Shown here: piece by piece, positions 53,850 through 63,315 of the stretch
Position numbering within the stretch: position 1 is the stretch's first letter
Layout of the letters: each line of letters begins with the position of its first letter
Assembly (NCBI GenBank): GCA_003697135.1
Contig: RFGC01000035.1
Location: forward strand, 186,001 to 250,000
Length of the DNA stretch: 64,000 bases
Source: Acidobacteriota bacterium
GTDB taxonomy: Bacteria > Acidobacteriota > Blastocatellia > Pyrinomonadales > Pyrinomonadaceae
Direction of reading: 5' to 3'
Position numbers and translations under genes: made by a program
Notes under the pieces: model-generated
Databases searched by the model: none
The model's input: only the letters and a program-made list of their open reading frames with translations
What the model was told of the DNA's origin: nothing

Positions 53850-54371
53850 ATGAAACCTGAAGTTCTCGAAGCGGCTAAACTTGTAAAATTCTTGTTGATG
53901 GACTGCGACGGTGTTTTGACCGACGGAAAGATTTACATCGGCAAAGAAGGCGAGAGTTTCAAGGCATTTCACGTTCGAGACGGTCAAGGATTAGTGCTGT
54001 GGCATTCCGCTGGATTTTTTTCAGGCGTCGTTTCGGGAAGAAAATCGGAAATTCTTCAGGTGCGTGCAAGTGAACTGGGAATTAACATAGTCGAGCAAGG
54101 CGTCGGTAACAAGGCATTAGCGCTTGAAGGAATTTTGAAAAAGTTCAATCTATCGGCAGATGAAGTTGCTTTCATTGGTGATGACATCAACGACATAATT
54201 CTTATGCGTCAAGTGGGCCTTTCAATTGCAGTCGCCGATGCGGTTTCTGAAGTAAAAAGCATCGCAAAGTTAGTAACCGAAAACAAAGGCGGCTGCGGAG
54301 CGGTGCGAGAAGTCGTGGAAATCTTGCTGAAAGCAAAGGGAATCGAACTTCTTGAGCTTGTAAAAAACTAA
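53850..54371 (+). CDS. KdsC-type HAD phosphatase (Kdo-8-phosphate phosphatase-like)
   Basis: This 173-residue HAD hydrolase of the cap-less C0 subfamily has nucleophile motif LLMDCDGVLTDGKI (D18, D20), the conserved FHVRDGQGL and SGRKSEILQVRASELGI, then motif III/IV AFIGDDINDIILMRQVGLSIAVADA. KdsC releases phosphate from 3-deoxy-manno-octulosonate 8-phosphate in lipopolysaccharide core synthesis; a close alternative is a sialic-acid-type (NeuA/acylneuraminate-9-P) phosphatase. The start is nine bases after the TPR/M1-like gene, so the two are probably co-transcribed. No kdsA or kdsB is nearby. Confidence 0.87.
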   Translation: MKPEVLEAAKLVKFLLMDCDGVLTDGKIYIGKEGESFKAFHVRDGQGLVLWHSAGFFSGVVSGRKSEILQVRASELGINIVEQGVGNKALALEGILKKFNLSADEVAFIGDDINDIILMRQVGLSIAVADAVSEVKSIAKLVTENKGGCGAVREVVEILLKAKGIELLELVKN

Positions 54372-54467
54372 AAAGCCGGAAATCCAAGACAGAATTTCCC
54401 TGAAGGAGACCAGATAAAAAGATTTCGCTACTTTAAGCGATTAGATTCTGAATCAATAAAAGCGACT

Positions 54468-55631
54468 ATGGAAACAACAACCAAAAAACAGAAACCCGAT
54501 ATTCGAGCGATTACGCGTTTAGTGCCACGAGAAGGAAATCTGGTGCAAGGACAATCAGAGCTTCCGATACATCCCGAACTTGCAAAAGAAGCGTCAAGGA
54601 TAATCTCCGCAAGCCAAAACCATTATGGCGCATCGGAAGGCGATTACAATTTGCGCAAAGCTGTTGCCGACAAAATTAAAAGATACAACCGAATCGAAGT
54701 TGACGCTGACAAAACTCCCGTTGAATTGATGATAACAAATGGCGGAACGGGAGCACTGATTGGTATAGCTCTGAGTTTTCTGCAAGGAAAATCAGCAGTC
54801 GTTTTTGAGCCTTATTATCCTTATCATTGCAAAATACTTGAACAATTCGGCTCGAAACCAGAGATTTTTGAGCTTGACGAAAACCTCAAGTTCGACAAAG
54901 ACGAGCTGTTCGAGTTTTGCAAACGTCTCAAACGAAGAAGCGAATTTCCGCTTCGGGCGATAATTGTTTGCACGCCGGCAAATCCTTCTGGAAAAGTAAT
55001 GACTCAAGAAGAACTCGAAGCAATTGCAGAAATCTCAAATGAGCTAGATTTGTTGGTTATTTCTGATGAGGTCTATGAACATTATGTTTCGGGAGAAAGC
55101 CCGCATATTTCGATTGCATCTTTGCCGGGCATGTGGGAGCGAACGATTACGGTCAACTCATTTTCAAAATCGTGGAACATTTCTGGCTGGCGTCTTGGAT
55201 ATTGTTATGGCAAAGCAGAATTCATCGCTCCGATAAACTCCGCGGCAAACGTCGTTTACGTTTGCCCTGCAACACCTTTGCAAGCGGCACTGGCTAAGGT
55301 TCTTTTGCTTGAAGAAGGTTACTACGATGAGCTACGCCAAAAATTCGACCAAAAAAGGCGATTTTTTGCTGAAGGATTGAAAAGTTTGGGATTCGAGATT
55401 TACGATTCAGGTTCTTCGTTTTACCTGTGGGCAAGAATTCCTCAAGCGTTCGATGACGCAGTTGCTTTCAACCAAATGCTCATGGAAAAAGGCAGTGTGG
55501 CGGGCGTGCCGGGAAGCGCCTTTGCTGATTCAGATCGTTGGAATGCTTTCATGAGATTTTGTCTTGCGCGTGAAGACTGGATACTGGAAAATTCATTGAA
55601 AAAAATCAGCGACACGCTCAAGCAAATCTGA
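54468..55631 (+). CDS. PLP-dependent class I/II aminotransferase
   Basis: This 387-residue fold-type I aminotransferase has the substrate motif NGGTGALIGIALSFL and GEPYYPYH-like strand VFEPYYPYH. CTPANPSGKVMTQEELEAIA, VISDEVYEHYV, PLP-binding K234 in NSFSKSWNISGWRLGY and the distal Arg motif MRFCLA follow. The general group includes AspC/AlaA/PatA-like enzymes. The preferred amino acid cannot be read from sequence. The N-terminal extension (residues 1-15) is basic. Cytoplasmic. Confidence 0.93.
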   Translation: METTTKKQKPDIRAITRLVPREGNLVQGQSELPIHPELAKEASRIISASQNHYGASEGDYNLRKAVADKIKRYNRIEVDADKTPVELMITNGGTGALIGIALSFLQGKSAVVFEPYYPYHCKILEQFGSKPEIFELDENLKFDKDELFEFCKRLKRRSEFPLRAIIVCTPANPSGKVMTQEELEAIAEISNELDLLVISDEVYEHYVSGESPHISIASLPGMWERTITVNSFSKSWNISGWRLGYCYGKAEFIAPINSAANVVYVCPATPLQAALAKVLLLEEGYYDELRQKFDQKRRFFAEGLKSLGFEIYDSGSSFYLWARIPQAFDDAVAFNQMLMEKGSVAGVPGSAFADSDRWNAFMRFCLAREDWILENSLKKISDTLKQI

Positions 55632-55698
55632 TAGAATAAAACAAGCCTAAAAGCATTTGGTAATCAGAAAAAGTTAGTAAACATTTGAAGGAGAAAAA

Positions 55699-57648
55699 AT
55701 GAGACGAAGTTTTGTTTTGTTTCTAATCGTTTTGTTTCTATTCTCGGCTGGAAGTGGTCAAAGCCCGATTAGACTACAGCCTTTCCTTTCTGGGCTTAGC
55801 TTACCTGTTTACATTACAAGCGCAAAGGACGGGACAAGAAGGCTTTTCGTAGTTCAGCAAAGAGGACTTATCAGGGTTGTCCAACCTGGCACTAACTCCG
55901 TTAGCACCTTCATTGACTTAACAAGCCGAGTTAGCCAAACAGGCACGGAGCGCGGACTACTTGGACTAGCATTTCATCCACAATTCGCAACTAACGGATA
56001 CTTCTTTGTAAACTACACTAGAGCCAGCGACGGTGCTACGGTTGTTTCGCGTTTTAAGGCGATAAACAATAACACAGTTGGCGACCCGAACAGCGAGAGA
56101 ATCATAATCGTCATACCACAACCTTTTGCAAACCACAACGGCGGGATGATTGAATTTGGACCCGATGGCTATCTCTATATCGGAATGGGCGATGGTGGTT
56201 CTGCTAATGATCCCGGCGCTCGTGCTCAAAACATCAACGAACTTCTGGGTAAAATGCTTAGAATCGCTCCTGATGTTTCCGAGTCTCCAACCGCTCCACC
56301 ATACACGATTCCGCCTGATAATCCTTATGCAGGACCGACTCCGGGAGCCGATGAAATTTATGCGATTGGGCTTAGAAATCCTTGGCGATGGTCTTTCGAT
56401 CGCCAAACGGGACAACTTTGGGCAGGTGACGTTGGACAAAATGCAGTTGAAGAAATTGACATCATCTTGATAGGCAGAAATTATGGTTGGAGAGTTTATG
56501 AAGGCTCTATATGCACAGGGCTTGATCCTCAATTGTGCGCCGGAGGAACGAATCCGATAAATCACACACCACCAATTTACGAGTACACCCACTCTAACGG
56601 ACGCTGTTCTGTGACTGGCGGATACGTTTATCGTGGCATAAGACGCACCTTCCAAAGCGGTAGTTACATCTACGGCGATTACTGCACAGGCGAAATCTGG
56701 ATAGGTGGCAATTCAACTCCAATTATTGACACGCCGCGCAATATCTCTTCTTTCGGTGAAGATGATGACGGAGAGATTTACGTAGTCGGACTTGGCGGAA
56801 CAATTGAGAAAATCGTTAGGGCTAGTGCTTCATCAGATTTCGACGGCGACGCTAAAACCGACATTTCGGTTTTCCGTCCTTCCGAAGGAAATTGGTATCT
56901 ACTTAGAAGTTCAAATGGTTCTTTCCAAGCTCAACAGTTTGGCACGAATGGTGATATTCCAGTTCCGGAAGATTTTGACGGAGATTACAAAACAGACATA
57001 GCAGTCTTTCGCCCATCAAACGGCACCTTTTATGTATTAGGCAGTAACGGCAATGTATTTACGGCCTTCCAGTGGGGCACAACGGGCGATATTCCCGTAG
57101 TTGGAGATTATGATGGTGATGCAAAAGCAGATTTTGCAGTCTTTCGCCCTTCAAACGGTGTTTGGTATGTAAGGAATTCGACGGACGGTTCATTTAACTC
57201 ACAGCAATTTGGCTTGAATGGTGATATTCCCACAGTCGGCGATTACAACGGCGATGGCAGAAATGATCTTGCAGTTTTCCGTCCATCAAACGGGACTTGG
57301 TATATCCTGAACAGCCAAAGCAACGCTCTAATGATAATTCAATTCGGCATAAGCACCGATATTCCCACACAAGCTGATTTTGATGGAGACGGAAAAACCG
57401 ATTTAGCGGTCTTCAGAAACGGCGTTTGGTATGTTCTAAACAGCTCGAATGGTTCTCTTACGGTTACTCAATTCGGCATCAGCGGTGATATTCCGGTTGT
57501 GGGAGATTACGATGGAGACGGACGCAAAGACATAGCAGTTTGGCGCAGTGGTTTTTGGTATATTTTGAGAAGCTCAAGTGGTAGCTTAATAGCTTTCCAA
57601 TTTGGAACAAGCGGAGATTTACCTACGCCTAGATATGACGCGCCCTAG
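55699..57648 (+). CDS. PQQ-dependent sugar dehydrogenase-like beta-propeller with C-terminal VCBS/FG-GAP repeats
   Basis: This 649-residue exported protein has a signal peptide ending FSAGSGQ near 21. A glucose/sorbosone dehydrogenase-like propeller (about 30-375) has GLLGLAFHPQFATNGYFFVNYT, HNGGMIEFGPDGYLYIGMGDGG and RNPWRWSFDRQTGQLWAGDVGQN. From ~380 to the end there are six repeats of ~44 residues with calcium-binding D(F/Y)DGDxxxD motifs and the phrase FRPSNGxWYVL, plus a partial seventh. The propeller may use PQQ; the repeat tail probably mediates surface attachment. AAGGAG precedes the ATG. Confidence 0.93.
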   Translation: MRRSFVLFLIVLFLFSAGSGQSPIRLQPFLSGLSLPVYITSAKDGTRRLFVVQQRGLIRVVQPGTNSVSTFIDLTSRVSQTGTERGLLGLAFHPQFATNGYFFVNYTRASDGATVVSRFKAINNNTVGDPNSERIIIVIPQPFANHNGGMIEFGPDGYLYIGMGDGGSANDPGARAQNINELLGKMLRIAPDVSESPTAPPYTIPPDNPYAGPTPGADEIYAIGLRNPWRWSFDRQTGQLWAGDVGQNAVEEIDIILIGRNYGWRVYEGSICTGLDPQLCAGGTNPINHTPPIYEYTHSNGRCSVTGGYVYRGIRRTFQSGSYIYGDYCTGEIWIGGNSTPIIDTPRNISSFGEDDDGEIYVVGLGGTIEKIVRASASSDFDGDAKTDISVFRPSEGNWYLLRSSNGSFQAQQFGTNGDIPVPEDFDGDYKTDIAVFRPSNGTFYVLGSNGNVFTAFQWGTTGDIPVVGDYDGDAKADFAVFRPSNGVWYVRNSTDGSFNSQQFGLNGDIPTVGDYNGDGRNDLAVFRPSNGTWYILNSQSNALMIIQFGISTDIPTQADFDGDGKTDLAVFRNGVWYVLNSSNGSLTVTQFGISGDIPVVGDYDGDGRKDIAVWRSGFWYILRSSSGSLIAFQFGTSGDLPTPRYDAP

Positions 57649-57774
57649 ATCGAGGCGTTCGTTTGATTAGGAGAGAGCAAGAACAAAATCCATTCCCATT
57701 TCAGAGACTGCAAGTTTGCAGTGTTTTCCGACTATTTTGTATGATTTTCTAACTAGGCTTCTTGGAAAAAAGCA

Positions 57775-59070
57775 ATGGACTCAAGTGACAAACCAGTGAA
57801 CTTTATTGATACAAAAAAACAACTAGGACGCGTGATTCAATTGCTTGCTATCGTCCTAGCGGTTTTGTTTGCTTGGCTATCTGTCAAATGGCAATTAGGA
57901 AACATGCTGGCTGAGAACACTTCACCAGTAAGTCCTGATGCAGAAAAGGTGGCTGAATATGCTGTTTGGTTAGCTCCTGATGATCCACTTGCAAATTGGG
58001 TTTTAGCCGCATCAAAAGCACGTTCCATATCATCTAACTCTGAGCAAATTGTTGAATCTTTCAAAAATACAGTAAGACTTTCACCCTACGATTTTCGCTG
58101 GTGGTTGGAACTTGGAAGCGCTTTGGAAGAAAACGATCGGATCGAACAAGCAGAAGTTGCTCTGAATAAAGGTGTTGTCCTAGCACCTTCGTATGCCTAT
58201 CCGAGATGGAGACTTGGAAATTTTTATTTGAGAAGAGGCAAGATTGAATCTGCAATAAATGAATTTCGACAGGCTTTAAGGCATAACACCATTTACCGTC
58301 AGCAGATTTTCTCAGTTCTCTGGAACTATTTCGACCAAAATCCGGAAGTCTTAATTCAAACCGTCGGAGACGATTCTTCGGCAATAGTTGATCTAGCAAC
58401 ATTTTTTGCGGCAAGAGGCCGGCCCGATGAAAGCCTCCTAGTTTGGCAAAAACTTAGCCCTGAAGAAAAAAACCGCAGAGAGCCGATTGCGAAAGTCCTT
58501 GCTCAAGGATTGTTTGACAAAAAACACTTTCGTTCTGCACTAGAGTTTTCAAGACAAACTGGACTTGATGCTGATGCTGAAATCGGCAAAGTGCAAAATG
58601 GCGGATTTGAGTCGCCAATAGACCGTGAAAGTAAGGCTTATTTTGATTGGAAGGTTGTTCCAGTCGAAAAGACCGACGTTCGTCTTGATGCCACTCAAAA
58701 ACACAACGGAAGGCGGAGTTTACGGATTCAATTCAGCGGTTATTCTGATATTCAATACTATCACGTTTATCAAACTGTTGCGATTGAACCAAGCAAAAAA
58801 TATCGCTTAAGCTTTTGGTATCGTGCTGAAAAGGTAAAAAGCGCAGGTCCTCCACTTATAGAAGTCCTAAATGCAAGCGATTACAAACTCTTAAAGACAA
58901 GTAAGCCACTGGAAGATTCTGCAGAGTGGCAGAAACAAGAAATCGAGTTTACAACGTCCGAAGACGCTGAAGGAATTGTTGTGCGCGTTGGTAGAGTCGT
59001 TTGTGGTAGTCAATGTCCCTTGTTTGGAACTATCTGGCTTGATGATTTTGAACTTGTAGAAATACGTTGA
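57775..59070 (+). CDS. Membrane-anchored TPR protein with C-terminal carbohydrate-binding-like domain
   Basis: This 431-residue protein has one membrane helix (about residues 18-37, IQLLAIVLAVLFAWLSVKW), then TPRs (about 95-200: YDFRWWLELGSALEENDRIEQAEVALNKG, YPRWRLGNFYLRRGKIESAINEF) and a jelly-roll-like region (about 265-431). The latter resembles CBM_4_9 modules (QNGGFESPIDRESKAYFDWKV at its start, KYRLSFWYRAEKV, TIWLDDFEL at its end). It starts 127 bp after the PQQ gene. The adjacent O-antigen ligase-like gene starts 4 bp after its stop, pointing to a shared role in surface polysaccharide. Confidence 0.83.
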   Translation: MDSSDKPVNFIDTKKQLGRVIQLLAIVLAVLFAWLSVKWQLGNMLAENTSPVSPDAEKVAEYAVWLAPDDPLANWVLAASKARSISSNSEQIVESFKNTVRLSPYDFRWWLELGSALEENDRIEQAEVALNKGVVLAPSYAYPRWRLGNFYLRRGKIESAINEFRQALRHNTIYRQQIFSVLWNYFDQNPEVLIQTVGDDSSAIVDLATFFAARGRPDESLLVWQKLSPEEKNRREPIAKVLAQGLFDKKHFRSALEFSRQTGLDADAEIGKVQNGGFESPIDRESKAYFDWKVVPVEKTDVRLDATQKHNGRRSLRIQFSGYSDIQYYHVYQTVAIEPSKKYRLSFWYRAEKVKSAGPPLIEVLNASDYKLLKTSKPLEDSAEWQKQEIEFTTSEDAEGIVVRVGRVVCGSQCPLFGTIWLDDFELVEIR

Positions 59071-59074
59071 TCTT

Positions 59075-60448
59075 ATGCCTAGCAAATTGATTTTCTTCAT
59101 AATCTGTTCTGCTCTCGTTTTAACAACACTTCTCTATGGAGCTGTCCATCAACCCATTTTGGCGTTGTTTTATCTAAGTGCCAGTTTGATTGTGATTCTA
59201 TGGGCTATCGAAGGTTTCGCTACTGGCAAGCTACGCTATAGCAAATGCTTGCTTCAACTCCCACTAGTGGCAGTAATTCTTTACGGTATTTTCCAAATCA
59301 TACCCTTTGGCTACATTGCTGAAATTGCTGGCGTTGGCGGTATTCCTAAAACCATCTCGATCAATCCTTTTGCAACCAAGCTGGCTGTTGTTCACTTCAT
59401 AGCTCTGCTCATTTACTTTGCTTCGATGCTTGCTTTCATTGACTCAGTAAAGAGAATCAAAACACTTGTCTTTTTGATGATAATCTTCGGAGCGGTTTAT
59501 TCTTTTTATGCCATTTTGCAATCGGTGTTAAGTCCTCAAAAAATCTACGGGATTTATGAATTACCGCTGGGAGCTAATCCATTCGGTTCTTTCGTCAACA
59601 GAAATAACTTTGCGTCTTTGATTGAAATGATAATTGCAATACCACTTGCAATGCTTCTTACCGGCATTGTGCCAAAAGACAAACGCTTGCTTTACGGGAT
59701 CGCTATTGGACTGATGGGAATTGCCCTTCTGCTGAGCGGTTCGCGTGGTGGACTCGTCGCATTTTTTGCTGAAATCCTTTTCTTGATCTTTTTTGCCGTT
59801 GAATCAAAAGGGACAAAAGGAGTCATATTGAAAACTGCTACTGCGGCTCTCTTTTTGATAGTCATGATAGCTGGCGCTGCTTTCGTTGGCGGTGAAACTA
59901 CTTTGACCAGAATTGCTCAAGAAAGAAGTGAATTGGGAGAAGCAGTCGAAACGACTAATCGCTTGCACATTTGGAGCGTGAGCTTGAAAATAATAGCTAG
60001 CAATCCCGTGTTCGGCGTCGGACTTGGAGCTTTTCCGCAAGCCTACACGCAATTCGATACACTCAGCGGCGCAGAAAGAGTTGAACAAGCGCATAACGAC
60101 TATTTACAAGTTTTAACCGATGCCGGTATCTTCGGCTTGATTTTTGCAGGATTCTTTGTGGCTTATCTCTTCAAAAAAGGACTTGAAAGTATCAAAACGA
60201 ACAATGAATTTCGACATTCGATTGCGGTTGGGTCGCTAGCAGGTTGTTTTGCTGTCTTAGTGCATAGTTTCTTTGACTTTGTGCTTCATACAACTGCAAT
60301 CTCGCTTTTCTTCCTTGCGCTTTGCGCTCTTACGGTTCTTTGCGGACAATCTTTTTCTGATGATGAAATTGTAAGATTCAAAAAAAGAAAAAGAAGAAAT
60401 AACGTAACCAAATTAGAAGAGCATTCGGCAACATTCGCGGCAAAGTGA
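59075..60448 (+). CDS. O-antigen ligase / Wzy-like polymerase
   Basis: This 457-residue membrane protein has about eleven hydrophobic helices and a periplasmic loop with the Wzy_C features: GGVPKTIS-type GVGGIPKTISINPFATK, then SLKIIASNPVFGVGLGAFPQAYTQF and ERVEQAHNDYLQVLTDAGIFGL. The last is the VQAHNxYLQ motif of O-antigen ligases and some polymerases. SGSRGGLVAF is also typical. It would join or polymerise polysaccharide units in the periplasm. It is coupled to the TPR/jelly-roll gene (4-bp gap). The C-terminus is basic. Its stop is four bases from the convergent pssA stop. Confidence 0.9.
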   Translation: MPSKLIFFIICSALVLTTLLYGAVHQPILALFYLSASLIVILWAIEGFATGKLRYSKCLLQLPLVAVILYGIFQIIPFGYIAEIAGVGGIPKTISINPFATKLAVVHFIALLIYFASMLAFIDSVKRIKTLVFLMIIFGAVYSFYAILQSVLSPQKIYGIYELPLGANPFGSFVNRNNFASLIEMIIAIPLAMLLTGIVPKDKRLLYGIAIGLMGIALLLSGSRGGLVAFFAEILFLIFFAVESKGTKGVILKTATAALFLIVMIAGAAFVGGETTLTRIAQERSELGEAVETTNRLHIWSVSLKIIASNPVFGVGLGAFPQAYTQFDTLSGAERVEQAHNDYLQVLTDAGIFGLIFAGFFVAYLFKKGLESIKTNNEFRHSIAVGSLAGCFAVLVHSFFDFVLHTTAISLFFLALCALTVLCGQSFSDDEIVRFKKRKRRNNVTKLEEHSATFAAK

Positions 60449-60452
60449 TGCA

Positions 60453-61334
60453 TTATGGTTGTCTCATCGTAATTTCTTCTGAAGACACATTCTTTTCTTC
60501 AGTCTTTGCCGTAATGCCACTCAAGAGATACCAAATCACTCCATGAGATACGTAAGCCGCTGAAAGAGTCAAAAGAGCGTAGCGCGAATAAAGCCAAATA
60601 AGCATCCCAATTGCCGCTATCCCTAAAATCGCATATAAACTATTTCTCCCAGTGCCGACAGTTTTGAAACTCTTGTATCTCAAAGTGCTGACCATTAGAA
60701 TCCCCAAAATAGCAATCATTATCATTATCAAAATGGCATAAAGCCTGGCTTGAGCAGGTTCGTATGAATTAAGCGGATACGGCGAATAATGAACGATAGC
60801 CGCCAAAAGTCCTGCGGAAGGTGGGATTGGAAGTCCTACAAAGTTTTTCTTATCGGTCTTTACCGCTCCTTCCATCAGCACGCGTGGACGCGTTGCTTGA
60901 ATGTTGAATCTTGCAAGGCGAAAAGTTCCGCACATCAGATACATGAAAAGAACGAAAAGGCTAAGATTGTAAAGCTGGCTTCCTTCTGGAAATACAACTC
61001 CCACTCCCCAACTATAAGCTAAAACCATCGGGGCTATGCCGAAGGTCAAAACGTCTGCCAACGAATCAAGTTGAACACCTATTTCGGTTGTGGTCTTTGT
61101 TATTCTGGCGACTCGTCCGTCAAGGATGTCGAAAAGTATTGCGATGCCGATTGCTATAGCCGCATAATTGAAATACTCAGCCGCAAGCGCACGATTTGTC
61201 TCATTGAGCTGAAATCCTCGAAGAGAATAGATAACTGATATGAATCCCATCGCCGCATTTGCGGCCGTAAAAGTCGAAGGAATTAAATATAAGCCCTTTT
61301 TCAGCCCTTTATGGACTTTTTCTTCACCGTCCAT
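60453..61334 (-). CDS. pssA: CDP-diacylglycerol-serine O-phosphatidyltransferase
   Basis: This ~293-residue CDP-alcohol phosphatidyltransferase has LYLIPSTFTAANAAMGFISVIYS at the start and the invariant motif DILDGRVARITKTTTEIGVQLDSLADV (DG-x2-AR-x8-G-x3-D-x3-D). Seven or eight membrane helices follow, plus the ARFNIQ and FVGLPIPPSAGLLAA stretches of PssA. It makes phosphatidylserine, precursor of phosphatidylethanolamine. ATG 61334 is chosen; TTG 61370 would add twelve residues. No psd gene is adjacent; the upstream gene on this strand is the FNR-type oxidoreductase, 57 bp away. Confidence 0.94.
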   Translation of the reverse strand: MDGEEKVHKGLKKGLYLIPSTFTAANAAMGFISVIYSLRGFQLNETNRALAAEYFNYAAIAIGIAILFDILDGRVARITKTTTEIGVQLDSLADVLTFGIAPMVLAYSWGVGVVFPEGSQLYNLSLFVLFMYLMCGTFRLARFNIQATRPRVLMEGAVKTDKKNFVGLPIPPSAGLLAAIVHYSPYPLNSYEPAQARLYAILIMIMIAILGILMVSTLRYKSFKTVGTGRNSLYAILGIAAIGMLIWLYSRYALLTLSAAYVSHGVIWYLLSGITAKTEEKNVSSEEITMRQP

Positions 61335-61391
61335 GCTTTCTGATTCTAAGGGAAACTTTGTCTGAAACAAAATTGTAAACCTTTGAAGTCA

Positions 61392-62327
61392 TCAAATATC
61401 CAAAACCAATTTCTCGGTTTTAGCTCCTGAACAACAAATCATCATCTTCTTGTTGGAAGCTTTTTCGGCTTCTGATAAAACTTCGTCCTTGTGGTCTGGG
61501 ATACCTTCTAAGACTATAGTTTCGCATGTTCCACAAATTCCAGCCATGCATGAATAAGGGACATCTATGCCGCTGTGAAGAAGCACGCTCAATATGCTTT
61601 GTCCTTCTTCAATCTTGAAGACCTTCCCACTTCTTGCAAGTTCAACAATGAAACCACCTTTAATTTCCTTTGGCTTGAAGTATTCAACATGAATCTGTTC
61701 AGACGGGAAATCACGAGTGCAGGCTTCAAAGGCTTCCATCATTGGCAAAGGGCCACAACAGTAAAGATGCGCTTTTTCGGATACATTTTTAACAGCAGAA
61801 GCAATATCGAAAACACTGCCTTTCTCATCGTCAAAATGAAAACTAACTTGTGGAAAATCCTTCAATTCATCGTAAAACGCCGCTTCATCTTTGGTTCTGC
61901 AAGCATAAAAGAGCTTCCATTTCTTACCTTGAGCTTGCAAAACATTAACCATTGAAAAAATCGGAGTAATACCGATTCCACCCGCAAAAAAGATGCTTTC
62001 TTCTGCCGATTGGTCTAGCGGAAACGTATTTTTCGGCGGCTCGATCATCAAAATTTCACCAACCTTCAATTTGTCATGGATATAAACTGATCCACCCGTG
62101 CTTTTTTTGTCACGCTTTACGCCTATAACATAGCTCTTCGGATTCTCTTCTGCTTTGATAAGAGAATAATGCCTGACAAGCCCGTTAGGCAAATGGACAC
62201 CGATATGCGCTCCCGCCTCAGCTTTAGGCAAACTTTCACCGTTTAATGGAACGAACTCGTAAAGATTTATATCTTTCGCCGCGTAACGAATCGAAACCAA
62301 ACGTGTTTTTATGAGGTTTTCTCCCAT
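61392..62327 (-). CDS. FNR-type oxidoreductase with C-terminal 2Fe-2S ferredoxin domain (VanB/PDR family)
   Basis: This 311-residue reductase has an FMN-binding barrel (about 5-100, RHYSLIKAEEN), NAD-binding domain (about 105-220, FFAGGIGITPIFSMV and CGPLPMMEAFEA) and a plant-type ferredoxin (about 225-311) with GIDVPYSCMAGICGTCETI, then CC near residue 300. This is the phthalate dioxygenase reductase order (FMN, NADH, 2Fe-2S), usually serving a Rieske oxygenase. No oxygenase gene is next to it, so the terminal acceptor is unknown. ATG 62327. Confidence 0.92.
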   Translation of the reverse strand: MGENLIKTRLVSIRYAAKDINLYEFVPLNGESLPKAEAGAHIGVHLPNGLVRHYSLIKAEENPKSYVIGVKRDKKSTGGSVYIHDKLKVGEILMIEPPKNTFPLDQSAEESIFFAGGIGITPIFSMVNVLQAQGKKWKLFYACRTKDEAAFYDELKDFPQVSFHFDDEKGSVFDIASAVKNVSEKAHLYCCGPLPMMEAFEACTRDFPSEQIHVEYFKPKEIKGGFIVELARSGKVFKIEEGQSILSVLLHSGIDVPYSCMAGICGTCETIVLEGIPDHKDEVLSEAEKASNKKMMICCSGAKTEKLVLDI

Positions 62328-62430
62328 ACTCGACTTTTCAAATTCAATTATCTACCCTGAGAAACAGCTATAGCAAACATTCAAACCGACACCACCTACT
62401 TAGAAAAAAATAAATGATGCTCCACAAATA

Positions 62431-62468
62431 AAAAACTGCAAAGGCTTCAACCTGTAGCGCCTTTGCAG
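62431..62468 (-). terminator. Rho-independent terminator of the peptidoglycan-binding gene
   Basis: CTGCAAAGGC at 62436-62445 pairs perfectly with GCCTTTGCAG at 62459-62468 across a 13-base loop. On the minus strand it is followed by TTTTT (complement of 62431-62435) and then TATTT. It lies 85 bases downstream of the 62553 stop codon, on the right strand for that gene. Confidence 0.85.
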
Positions 62469-62552
62469 AAGCTTAAATCTACACCGATCGGCAATAAAAC
62501 CTCTTACCAACAGTATGTAAACAACTTAAAAAAAACAGGGCAGATCAAATTT

Positions 62553-63182
62553 CTATTGACTTTTCTTCATCACGATTTCCTTTTGCTTGTCGGTTAACTG
62601 AATACCCATTTTTTCCAGTGTTTCCGCATTCAAAGTCCCAGTTTGTTTTATCCCGCTTGCTTCTTGGAATTTCTTTATGGCTTCTCTTGTATCTTTGTCA
62701 AGTTTGCCTGTTGCTTCACCCTTGTAATATCCCTTTTCTTTAAGCATCTTCTGAGCTTGCTCTATCTGCTCTTTTGTTGCTCTGAAAACAGGGCCACGTT
62801 TTGTTCCCGTCTTTTGTTCAGATGAAGCATAAGACTTAGGATCAACAGGAATCTGTTTCTGCTTTTCCGTCAGTTCAACTCCCATTTTTTCAAGCGTGGC
62901 ACGATTCAAGCCACCGGTCGGACGCAAACCATTTTCGGATTGATACTTCTTAACCGCCGCACGCGTAGCCTCGTCCATTTTGCCTGTTTGCGGGACATTA
63001 AGCTTTTTTTGAACTTCAATTATCTGTTCCTTGGTAGCTCTGAAAACGGGTCCTCTTTTCTTTTTTTCGGTTTTCTCCTGTTTCGCTCCTTTAGAAGTTT
63101 CGGAGGGAGCCTGCTCTTGGGCAAACCCAAAAAGACTCAATGAAAGAACTACCGCCATCGCAATCAAAAATCTCTTTACCAT
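62553..63182 (-). CDS. Exported protein with two peptidoglycan-binding domains
   Basis: This 209-residue protein has a signal peptide (residues 1-20, MVKRFLIAMAVVLSLSLFGFAQ), a Lys/Glu/Ser linker, then two copies of a PG_binding_1-like motif (about 50-105 and 135-195). Each opens with RGPVFRATKEQI, an exact internal repeat, and continues to a MDEATRAAVKKYQSENGLRPTG or LDKDTREAIKKFQEASGIKQTG helix pair. There is no catalytic domain, so it probably tethers itself or a partner to the cell wall. ATG 63182 follows GGAGG; the frame begins at TTG 63197, inside that ribosome site. Confidence 0.88.
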   Translation of the reverse strand: MVKRFLIAMAVVLSLSLFGFAQEQAPSETSKGAKQEKTEKKKRGPVFRATKEQIIEVQKKLNVPQTGKMDEATRAAVKKYQSENGLRPTGGLNRATLEKMGVELTEKQKQIPVDPKSYASSEQKTGTKRGPVFRATKEQIEQAQKMLKEKGYYKGEATGKLDKDTREAIKKFQEASGIKQTGTLNAETLEKMGIQLTDKQKEIVMKKSQ

Positions 63183-63315
63183 AAACCCAACCTCCAAGAC
63201 TGAAGATTCTCGTTCCGCTCAAGCAAATTATCTAAAACCTAAACCAAAGTCAAGTCAAAAATCCCTTCAGGTAGGACTCTGTGGAAATTTTTCAAGAACA
63301 TACAGGTCGCTCCAG

